DNA from: Pseudomonadota bacterium
Lineage (GTDB): Bacteria; Pseudomonadota; Alphaproteobacteria; Acetobacterales; Acetobacteraceae
Length of the DNA: 11,003 nucleotides
Direction of reading: 5' to 3'
NCBI GenBank assembly: GCA_021829055.1
Contig: JAJZCS010000045.1
Coordinates: forward strand, 1 to 11,003
The notes under the pieces were generated by a model. That model made no database searches, was not told the DNA's origin, and saw nothing but the letters and a program-made list of their open reading frames with translations. Positions within the stretch are counted from its first letter, which is position 1. Each line of letters opens with the position of its first letter. The translations under genes and the position numbers were made by a program. This document shows, in pieces, positions 1 through 6,464 of the stretch.

Positions 1-111
1 TAGTGTCGACCCATCACATGCTGACCTCCGATCCAGCAATAAGCTTGAATCAGATTTTCAACCGCGCCAGAATCACAAAACGATTCAGATCAACAGAAAA
101 AGACTCTAAGG
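1..111 (-). mobile_element. Possible 5' end of an outward-facing insertion sequence (partial)
   Basis: Read on the minus strand, this stretch has the layout of an IS 5' end running out of the window. An AT-rich leader holds an AATC-T-GATTCAAG motif (plus positions 44-56), followed by a GGAGG ribosome binding site (plus 25-29). A GTG start (plus 15-17, spacer 7 nt) then opens a frame that stays open to the window edge. The motif matches 12 of 13 bases with one in the IS-like sequence at the other edge (10953-10965), also facing outward. Only five codons are visible, so the encoded protein cannot be identified. The IS assignment, perhaps IS5-like, is inferred from layout alone. Confidence 0.3.
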
Positions 112-146
112 CGACGGCTGGTCGTTGACTGTGTAGGCTTGCGCGG

Positions 147-162
147 AAGGCACCGGTACCTT
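147..162. repeat. 16-bp near-perfect palindrome
   Basis: AAGGCACCGGTACCTT reads the same on both strands except for one mismatched pair. It lies 30 bp before the decayed IS630 transposase frame, so it may be part of that element's terminal region or a leftover operator. No function can be assigned. Confidence 0.3.
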
Positions 163-191
163 CGGCTTGAAACTAATACCAACGGCTGACG

Positions 192-519
192 TTGAAGGAG
201 CGTGACGGCCCCGTTGTACGCCGGCTATCGGCCCTGGCGCTGGTTCCTGAGGGGCATTCAGCAGAACGGAGCGGGATGGACCGCCAGACCTTGCGCGACT
301 GGGTGCCTCGCTACAACGTGGGCGGTATTGCGGCCCTGGTTTGGGGGAAAAGTAGGGGCCGGTTGCCGAAGTTGGACGCCGCCCCAATGGCGTGGCGTTA
401 TGATCTGGAAAGGTCCCGATTCTGGGATTGATGGGGTTGTGCGCTGGCGGTGTGTTGATTGACGGGCGCCAATCGCGCGCCGGTTTTCAGTTGATGTGCC
501 GGAGCGCACGGTCGGGAGA
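192..519 (+). pseudogene. Decayed IS630-family transposase N-terminal fragment
   Basis: The frame starting at TTG 192 reads through a helix-turn-helix typical of IS630-type transposases, including GMDRQTLRDWVPRYN and a following GRLPKLDAAP segment. About six residues seem to be missing between GHSAE and SGMDRQ. After roughly position 400 the homology moves to another frame, where GPDSGIDGVVRWRCVD is visible. It is interrupted by a TGA at 460-462 and resumes as RRFSVDVPERTVGR before a TAA at about 520. In intact relatives these pieces form one continuous N-terminal DNA-binding region upstream of the DDE catalytic domain. That domain is absent here. At least one frameshift, one in-frame stop and loss of the C-terminal half make it non-functional. 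Family recognition is from memory of the motifs, not from a search. Confidence 0.75.
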
Positions 520-572
520 TAAAGACCGGAGCCCGTAAAGGGCACAGAGCTTCCTTCAGAAAACGCTAGGCC

Positions 573-740
573 TTACTTGATCTTTGCTTCCCTGAACGCG
601 ACGTGCTTGCGTGCAACCGGATCGTATTTGCGTAATTCCATCTTGCCAGTCTGCGCTTTGGCATTTTTCTTCGTCACGTAGAAAAAGCCGGTATCGGCGG
701 TTGAAACCAGCTTGATTTGAACAGTGTTCGATTTTGCCAT
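573..740 (-). CDS. rpmG: 50S ribosomal protein L33 (Cys-free type)
   Basis: This 55-residue protein, beginning [20 protein letters not shown] and ending in AFREAKIK, is the small basic L33 protein of the large ribosomal subunit, near the E site. The family signature is visible as [10 protein letters not shown] followed by [15 protein letters not shown]. It has no cysteine, so it is the zinc-independent form; zinc-binding paralogues carry two CXXC pairs. A GGAG ribosome binding site sits at 748-751, 7 nt before the ATG. It follows the S41 peptidase gene by 57 bp on the same strand and is probably the last gene of the rnr group. Being only 168 bp, it is easily overlooked. No clear terminator is visible below it before the IS630 debris. 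Confidence 0.96.
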   Translation of the reverse strand: MAKSNTVQIKLVSTADTGFFYVTKKNAKAQTGKMELRKYDPVARKHVAFREAKIK

Positions 741-797
741 GTCATTTCTCCAGAGCCCCCTATGGCTGAGCTACTAAATGGGGTCAAGACCGGTTTT

Positions 798-2357
798 CTA
801 TCCGTCGGCACTGACCGACTGCAGGAGCGGGCGGATCAGTGCAGCTTTATAGGCGATCGGATCGTCGATTACGGTTTCGGCCGCTCGAAAATCATCGTTG
901 GCGCCGATTGCCGCAGGGCAGGCTTCCCGAATTGTGAGCGTCTGTGCCAGTGGCATTGGCGCTCTCGCCATCCTAGCCTCGGCCTCTGCCTTCGCCATCA
1001 AGTCGTGCCCGGATTTAAGTGCAGCGAGTTGTCGTGCCAAGGAATCCGGGCCGAGGCTGGTGCAGATCTGTGGAATGACACCAAGTCCCTGCAAGGGCCA
1101 TCCACGCGGCGCGATCATCCGACTCCACGTTACAAATAACTGACCACCGCCGGGCATTTCAGCGACATCCTGCACGAGTCCCTTGCCAAGCGTTGAGCTA
1201 CCGATAACAACTGCCCGATCGTTGTCTGCCAGAGCAGCTGAAAACACTTCGGCAGCACTCGCCGTGCGGCCGTCGACCAGAATCACGGCGGGCAGGCTGG
1301 GTGCAAGATCGGCACCCTCGGCCCGCCAGACCTTGTTCGCGGCCGGATCACGTCCGATCGTACGAATGATGGTTCCGTGAGAGAGCAAGGTATCGGCACT
1401 GAGTACGGCTTGCCTGAGTACGCCGCCACGGTTGCCACGCAAATCAATGATAATGCCTTTCGGCGTCGGATTGTCGGCCATAAGTGCGCCAAGCGCGCTC
1501 GCAAACTGCGAGCCGGTATCATCGCTAAACTCGGTGACCCGAAGTTCTCCAATGCCTCGACGAATCGCCGTGAAAACCGTTTGCTGCGGCACGATCTCGC
1601 GAGTCAAAATGAGGCGTTGTGGAAGACTGCGCTGTGGGCGGACAGTGATGCTTATCTTCGTCCCGGGCATTCCAGGCAAAAGCGACTGCAACGCGGCAAG
1701 GCCAACCTGGTCGGTCTTTACTTTGCCGATTGCGATGACCTGCATTCCATCGGTTATTCCTGCCTGATCGGCAGGCCCTCCGGGGGCAACACTCCCGACT
1801 ACGATCTCGTCATCTTTTTGGATGAGTTCCAGGCCCAGGCTCGCCTCGTCCCCTTGTCCGAACCCGGCGAGAGTGGTCGGAGGTTGGTAGCGTGAGTAAG
1901 GATCGAAGTGATTGAATAACTCGTCAAAGAATTCCCGGATAACAGTATTCGTTCCAGCGCGGCGCAATTCTTGCGACGCGTCAAAAGCACGTGCCGCAAC
2001 TTGGGCGCAGGCGGCGCCCCATTGAAATGCTGCATCCGGCTTCGGTTCGGGAGTCGTGAACAGCACTCTGGTCGGACCATAGAGAACGATTTTTCCTTGT
2101 TCCTCCTGGACTGTTAGATTTGGGTCGAGGGCGCTTATGCCAGAAAGACCCCATAAAGCCATTTGTGAAATCGAAGCGGGCTCCAGAATGCGTGGTGCTG
2201 TGAAATCGAGTGCAGTTCCCCAGATTTGAGTCGCCTGTGCAGTATCGAAATGACGTGGTGCTGCCTGCACGGCTCCCGCCGAAACGAACACCAGCGCGGC
2301 GACGACACCTAGACAGCGTACCAAGCTAAAGCGCAAGCGGGGACGCATCAGGGTCAC
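798..2357 (-). CDS. S41-family C-terminal processing protease with PDZ domain (exported)
   Basis: A 519-residue protease of the CtpA/Prc (S41) family, likely active in the periplasm on C-termini of envelope proteins. Residues 1-32 form a signal peptide (basic start, hydrophobic GVVAALVFVSAGAV core, likely cleavage after VQA). Residues ~170-242 are a PDZ domain that should bind substrate tails (LGLELIQKDDEIVVGSV, GGPADQAGI). Residues ~268-435 are the peptidase core, with IIIDLRGNRGG at 302-312. The expected catalytic dyad is Ser367 in DGRTASAAEVF and Lys392 in STLGKGLVQ, 25 residues apart as usual. The ~80-residue C-terminal tail is not recognised. The start is GTG at 2357, which shares GTGA with the rnr stop and implies translational coupling. 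ATG at 2348 is an alternative start that keeps the signal peptide. Natural substrates are unknown. Confidence 0.93.
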   Translation of the reverse strand: MTLMRPRLRFSLVRCLGVVAALVFVSAGAVQAAPRHFDTAQATQIWGTALDFTAPRILEPASISQMALWGLSGISALDPNLTVQEEQGKIVLYGPTRVLFTTPEPKPDAAFQWGAACAQVAARAFDASQELRRAGTNTVIREFFDELFNHFDPYSRYQPPTTLAGFGQGDEASLGLELIQKDDEIVVGSVAPGGPADQAGITDGMQVIAIGKVKTDQVGLAALQSLLPGMPGTKISITVRPQRSLPQRLILTREIVPQQTVFTAIRRGIGELRVTEFSDDTGSQFASALGALMADNPTPKGIIIDLRGNRGGVLRQAVLSADTLLSHGTIIRTIGRDPAANKVWRAEGADLAPSLPAVILVDGRTASAAEVFSAALADNDRAVVIGSSTLGKGLVQDVAEMPGGGQLFVTWSRMIAPRGWPLQGLGVIPQICTSLGPDSLARQLAALKSGHDLMAKAEAEARMARAPMPLAQTLTIREACPAAIGANDDFRAAETVIDDPIAYKAALIRPLLQSVSADG

Positions 2358-4585
2358 CGTCCCCGCCCATGTCGACCACGCTTACGCGACTTGCGCACGG
2401 CAGGGTGATTGGGTCGTTTGTGCGCGTCAGGGACCATCTCTGCGCTGGGAACAGCCGTAAAAATCAGGCCACCCGTAGCCGGTGTTGCTTCGATCAAACG
2501 AACAATGATCGGATCCGCAAGCCGATAGACTAATCGAGTTCGCTTTCCGCTAAGTGTCCCGGAACGTTCATCGTGATGCCAAAAGTCGTCCGGCAACTGG
2601 GCAAACGGTACAAACCCAGACGCGCCTATATTGGTTAGTGTCACAAACAGACCAAATCGTGTCACGCCTGAGATTCGCCCGGTAAACTCCGTGCCGATCT
2701 GATCTTCTAGATATGCAGCAAGATAGCGATCGGTCGACTGCCGTTCGGCGTCAGCGGCACGTCGTTCCGTTACCGTGATATGTTCTGCAAGTTCGGTGAA
2801 CGACCCTGCCGCGTCCGGAGAGAGGCCATCTCGGCCCAGATTTAAACCTGTAATCAGCGCACGGTGCACCAGTAGATCGGCATAGCGACGGATCGGAGAA
2901 GTGAAATGAGCGTACGACCGAAGCCCTAAACCAAAATGGCCGATCGATTCGGGCGCATATTGTGCTTGTGACTGGCTGCGCAGTATGGCCTCGTTCACCA
3001 AGGGGGCGGCCGCCGTTCCGGCAACATGCTTTAGAACCTGATCGAGATCGCGAGGGTGCAACTGGTCCCCAGATTTTAGGTTGATCTCGAAGGTCAAAAG
3101 AAGATTCCTTAGCGCGTCAAGTTTTTCGGGCGATGGTGGTGCATGCACCCTGTACATGCATGCCAGCTTCAGTCGCTCCAACTCCTCTGCAGCGGCGACA
3201 TTGGCCAGGATCATGAACTCCTCGATCAGTCGATGGCTGTCGAGACGAGGGCGGGGCGCTACGGAACTCACTTTTCCATTTGAATCAAGCATGATCTGCC
3301 GTTCTGGCAAATCAAGGTCGAGCGTGCCACGCTCGACTCGTGCCTTCGCGAGCAGTTGGTACGCCGCGAAAAGGTGGTCAAGCGCGTGTACGGGCAGATC
3401 GAGACTGTCCTGCCGCTGATGGGCAGACTGGGCTTGCTCGTAGGTGAGCCGCGCCGCGCTCCGCATCAGGCCGCGGCCAAAGTAATGCCCAATCGGGCGT
3501 CCATCTGCGCCTATTCTTATGTCTACGAACAAGCATCCGCGATCTTCACCCGGGCGCAGACTGCACCAGCCGTTCGAAAGCGCTTCAGGTAACATGGGCA
3601 CCACTCGATCTGGAAAGTAGACCGAGTTACCGCGGTTCCGCGCCTCGTGATCAAGTGCAGACCCGGATTTTACATAATACGCAACATCCGCGATGGCGAC
3701 GATAATCCGGTATCCCTGACCATCCGGTTCGGCAAAAACTGCATCATCGAAATCCCGGGCATCGGCGCCATCAATCGTCACGAGAGGAATCGTCCGCAAA
3801 TCAACCCTTGTGCCAAGGCGGATTGCTTTCGCTTGAGCGGCTTCGTCGAGAACGTCACTCGGAAAGTTATGCGGTATTCCGAGACTTGCGATCGCAATCA
3901 AACTAATCGAACTTGCGTCGCTCATTGTGCCAAGACGTTCCACGATGCGAGCTGGCTTAGGCCCGTAGCCTGAAGCGGGCAGGGGATAGGCGCGGACGAT
4001 CTCGCCATTTTGTGCGCCTGCGGTGGCATCGGCAGCCACCACCCATTCGGCGCGAACTTTACGGTCGACCGGCTCAATTCGCCCACCATGTGCTGTCGTA
4101 TGGAAGACGCCGATTATGCTGATCGGTCGCAGATCCATTCGCTTAACCGTACTGCCTTCGTAACGGTCTGAGCTGATTCTCCTGAGCTTGGCTATGACAC
4201 GGGAGCCTGGCGCAAGCGCGGGTTGGCCACGGCGTTCCGGCCGCATGAAGATTATCGGCATTGGTTTGTCTCGATCCCAGCCGACGGGTCGGGCGAGTGG
4301 ATCTCCATCCCGGTCCGTGCCTGTAATTTCGACCAAACAACGCTCAGGAAGTGATTGCGCGATATTTGTCTTGGCTTCGGACCCTGGATGGCTCCCTGAG
4401 AGACTCTTCAAGAGCCTTCGTAAGGCCGGTCGTTGTTCTGCTGTTACACTAAACGCGCGACCTATGTCATGGATCGTCATGCGACCATGCGACTGCGCAA
4501 GAAATGCATGGAGTTCAGCAATGCCGGGCAAACCCTGCACGGGCTTCTTGTCAGACGAGCGTGCCGCACGCTTCGGTTTTACCAT
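2354..4585 (-). CDS. rnr: Ribonuclease R (RNB-family 3'-5' exoribonuclease)
   Basis: This 743-residue enzyme degrades structured RNA processively from the 3' end and takes part in mRNA decay and rRNA/tmRNA quality control in the cytoplasm. The domains follow the family order: an N-terminal winged-helix-like region (~20-65), cold-shock/OB regions (~75-235), the RNB catalytic domain (~258-575) and an S1 RNA-binding domain (~631-712). The catalytic motif TIDGADARDFDDAV is intact, giving the metal-binding aspartates D272, D278, D280 and D281. A second conserved block, FTSPIRRYADLLVHRAL, lies at 561-577. The C-terminus is a short Lys/Arg-rich tail, as in other RNase R proteins. Length is close to the family norm. 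ATG 4585 lacks an obvious ribosome binding site. The stop overlaps the peptidase start by 4 nt, so it is probably the first gene of an rnr-peptidase-rpmG transcript. Confidence 0.96.
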   Translation of the reverse strand: MVKPKRAARSSDKKPVQGLPGIAELHAFLAQSHGRMTIHDIGRAFSVTAEQRPALRRLLKSLSGSHPGSEAKTNIAQSLPERCLVEITGTDRDGDPLARPVGWDRDKPMPIIFMRPERRGQPALAPGSRVIAKLRRISSDRYEGSTVKRMDLRPISIIGVFHTTAHGGRIEPVDRKVRAEWVVAADATAGAQNGEIVRAYPLPASGYGPKPARIVERLGTMSDASSISLIAIASLGIPHNFPSDVLDEAAQAKAIRLGTRVDLRTIPLVTIDGADARDFDDAVFAEPDGQGYRIIVAIADVAYYVKSGSALDHEARNRGNSVYFPDRVVPMLPEALSNGWCSLRPGEDRGCLFVDIRIGADGRPIGHYFGRGLMRSAARLTYEQAQSAHQRQDSLDLPVHALDHLFAAYQLLAKARVERGTLDLDLPERQIMLDSNGKVSSVAPRPRLDSHRLIEEFMILANVAAAEELERLKLACMYRVHAPPSPEKLDALRNLLLTFEINLKSGDQLHPRDLDQVLKHVAGTAAAPLVNEAILRSQSQAQYAPESIGHFGLGLRSYAHFTSPIRRYADLLVHRALITGLNLGRDGLSPDAAGSFTELAEHITVTERRAADAERQSTDRYLAAYLEDQIGTEFTGRISGVTRFGLFVTLTNIGASGFVPFAQLPDDFWHHDERSGTLSGKRTRLVYRLADPIIVRLIEATPATGGLIFTAVPSAEMVPDAHKRPNHPAVRKSRKRGRHGRGR

Positions 4586-4725
4586 CGTTTTTGCTGAACT
4601 AAACGCGTAGGCTCGCGTTTGCTGCGATCAAGCGACGTCAGCATCGGTGCGCCTCGCAAATGGCATGATTGTGTCAATGCCGACAACATAATGGCGCAAC
4701 CGCAACGGAACAATGCGGGTTAAGC

Positions 4726-4752
4726 AAATCTGACCTCCGTGAGGTCAGGTTT
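4726..4752. terminator. Hairpin between lysK and rnr, candidate terminator
   Basis: CTGACCTC (4730-4737) and GAGGTCAG (4741-4748) form a perfect 8-bp stem with a CGT loop. Flanking AAAT/GTTT extends it to 12 pairs with one G-T wobble. It lies 44 bp beyond the lysK stop, where a terminator is expected. On the minus strand the hairpin is followed only by ATTTGCTT, a poor T-tract; on the plus strand it is followed by GTTTGTTT. It may be a weak or bidirectional terminator. The rest of the 4586-4795 gap shows no gene. A TTGACA-like box at 4672-4677 (minus) could belong to an rnr promoter but lacks a convincing -10 partner. Confidence 0.5.
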
Positions 4753-4795
4753 GTTTCGGATGCGGCAAAGCCGTCACAGTTGCACCGACACTTTC

Positions 4796-6367
4796 TTACG
4801 CGGCTTGGTCGCGCGTCAAGGCCTGCTCGATTAGTACAATCGTTGATCTGACACCATAAAGCGTGATGAACGCACCGAAGCGAGGCCCCTCGGCCTGGCC
4901 AAGCAAAACTTGATATAGACAGGAAAACCAGTCTCGCAAGTTACTGAAATCATGTCGTTTTCCTATATCATAGAGTAACGTCTGCAGCGTTTCAACATCA
5001 GCGCCTTCGGGGACAAGACGCAAGTTGTCGGAGAGATCGTGGAGTGCGGCACGCTCCGAAGCATCCGGCACGCGGTAGCGTTTGGCCGGCTTTATAAAGT
5101 TCTGGTAGTATTGCACCGCGTGATCGACGAGCTGTGCAAGAAACGGCGAGGTTGCTGGCGAAGCGTCGGGACGGTAGCTGCGAATGAAGCCCCACAGCAC
5201 ATCCGGTGTTTCGGCATTAACCACCGATGCGAGGTTGAGCAGCATGCTGAAGGCAACCGGGCTGCCGCCAGTGGTCGGAACGACACCACCATGGATGAAC
5301 CATGCTGGATTTTCTTCTGCATTCCCGCGTCCGCTGCGTAACGCGTCAAGACTAGTTAGGTAGTCGTCGGTGGCCCGCGGAATAACATCGAAATACAATC
5401 GTTTGGCGCGTTGAGGTGCAGCGAACATGAACTGGCCGAGACTTTCCTGGGGGGCATAAGTGAGCCATTGTTCGACCGAAAGGCCGTTCCCCTTCGACTT
5501 GCTGATTTTTCGGCCATGCTCGTCCAGAAAGAGTTCGTAGGTGAAGCTCTCTGGTGGTTCAGCACCGAGAATATGCATGATTGCTGAAGAGAGTTTGACG
5601 GAGTCGATCAGATCCTTTCCGGACATTTCGTAATCAACGCCGAGCGCAGCCCAGCGCATGGCCCAGTCTGCTTTCCACTGAAGCTTCGCCGCTCCATCGT
5701 AGATCGACGTCTCGTAAACCGATCCCGTTTCTGGATCACGCCATCGGACGCTGCCAACATCGACGTCAACATGTTCGATCGGAACCTGCATCACGATGCC
5801 GCTCTTGGGATGGATGGGTAGTATCGGAGAGTACGTTGCGCGGCGTTCTGGTCGAAGTGTCGGAAGGATGATGTCCCGGATCTGGTTATGCCGCTCGGCT
5901 ACGCGTCGCAATGTGCTATTGAAGCGGCCCGAGCAGTAATACTCGGCAGCTGACGCAAATTCGTAGTCGAAGCCAAAAGAATCAAGAAATTCACGCAGCT
6001 TTGCATTATTGTGGGCGCCAAAACTCGAGTGCGAGTCGAACGGATCCGGCACTCGCGTCAATGGGTGCCCGATGAATTTATGTAACATTTCCTGGCGCGG
6101 CACATTGCTCGGCACTTTACGGAGACCATCCATATCATCAGAAAATGCCAAAAGCTTTGAGGGTTTCCCCGTCAAGCGTGTGAAGGCCAGCCGGATCCAG
6201 GAAGTCCGGGCCACCTCCATGAACGTGCCAATATGCGGCAACCCCGAAGGGCCATAGCCGGTTTGAAAAAGTGCCTCGGTCTTGCCGGTGCGCTCCAGCC
6301 GCGCGGCGACACGAGCAGCTTCACGAAACGGCCACGAGTTCGGAAGCGAAGCGAAACTCTTGTTCAT
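4796..6367 (-). CDS. lysK: Class I lysyl-tRNA synthetase
   Basis: A 523-residue class I LysRS, the type found in archaea and many alphaproteobacteria, unrelated in fold to the class II enzyme of E. coli. It activates lysine with ATP and charges tRNA-Lys. The Rossmann-fold signature HIGH appears as GPSGLPHIGTF (HIGT at 45-48), and KMSKS appears as KISKSKGNG (287-293). Conserved blocks YDGAAKLQWKADWAMRW and YEMSGKDLIDSVKLS lie between them. The C-terminal ~150 residues form the helical anticodon-binding part. The frame is open upstream to 6595, but that extension (starting MGGDEARSH) is unlike the family and runs antisense into the helicase gene, so ATG 6367 was chosen. It gives the expected short lead to SWPFREAARV. 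No strong ribosome binding site precedes this ATG; a possible promoter suggests a leaderless message. Whether a class II copy exists elsewhere cannot be seen. Confidence 0.94.
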   Translation of the reverse strand: MNKSFASLPNSWPFREAARVAARLERTGKTEALFQTGYGPSGLPHIGTFMEVARTSWIRLAFTRLTGKPSKLLAFSDDMDGLRKVPSNVPRQEMLHKFIGHPLTRVPDPFDSHSSFGAHNNAKLREFLDSFGFDYEFASAAEYYCSGRFNSTLRRVAERHNQIRDIILPTLRPERRATYSPILPIHPKSGIVMQVPIEHVDVDVGSVRWRDPETGSVYETSIYDGAAKLQWKADWAMRWAALGVDYEMSGKDLIDSVKLSSAIMHILGAEPPESFTYELFLDEHGRKISKSKGNGLSVEQWLTYAPQESLGQFMFAAPQRAKRLYFDVIPRATDDYLTSLDALRSGRGNAEENPAWFIHGGVVPTTGGSPVAFSMLLNLASVVNAETPDVLWGFIRSYRPDASPATSPFLAQLVDHAVQYYQNFIKPAKRYRVPDASERAALHDLSDNLRLVPEGADVETLQTLLYDIGKRHDFSNLRDWFSCLYQVLLGQAEGPRFGAFITLYGVRSTIVLIEQALTRDQAA

Positions 6368-6373
6368 GGCCTT

Positions 6374-6402
6374 GCTGTAGGGTCCACATAGCTGCGGGTC
6401 AA
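6374..6402 (-). promoter_or_regulatory. Candidate lysK promoter
   Basis: On the minus strand, TTGACC (plus 6397-6402) is followed after 17 bp by TACAGC (plus 6374-6379). The -35 box is good and the -10 box matches only half of TATAAT. The expected transcription start falls at or near the lysK ATG at 6367, which would give a leaderless mRNA. This fits the lack of a clear ribosome binding site, but the call rests on box matching only. Confidence 0.3.
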
Positions 6403-6412
6403 ACCATTGAGT

Positions 6413-6440
6413 TTGGGCGAGACCGCATGCCGGATATACA
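6413..6440 (+). promoter_or_regulatory. Candidate promoter of the DinG-like helicase gene
   Basis: TTGGGC (6413-6418) and TATACA (6435-6440) are 16 bp apart. The predicted start point near 6447 coincides with the upstream ATG. That would leave an 18-nt leader for the ATG at 6465, which has an AGG at 6455-6457. The promoter lies back to back with the lysK candidate, the two -35 boxes being 10 bp apart. Confidence 0.35.
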
Positions 6441-6464
6441 TAGACCATGGATCCAGGTTCCCGA

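Noticed and set aside
717..1139. 140-codon plus-strand frame over rpmG and the protease 3' end
   Set aside because: Overlaps two well-supported minus-strand genes and has no family-like content.
1377..1895. 172-codon plus-strand frame inside the S41 protease gene
   Set aside because: No recognisable motifs; the minus strand encodes PDZ and S41 catalytic motifs over the same span.
4649..4677. TTGACA-like box upstream of rnr as a complete promoter
   Set aside because: The -35 box is perfect, but no -10-like sequence occurs at 15-19 bp spacing.
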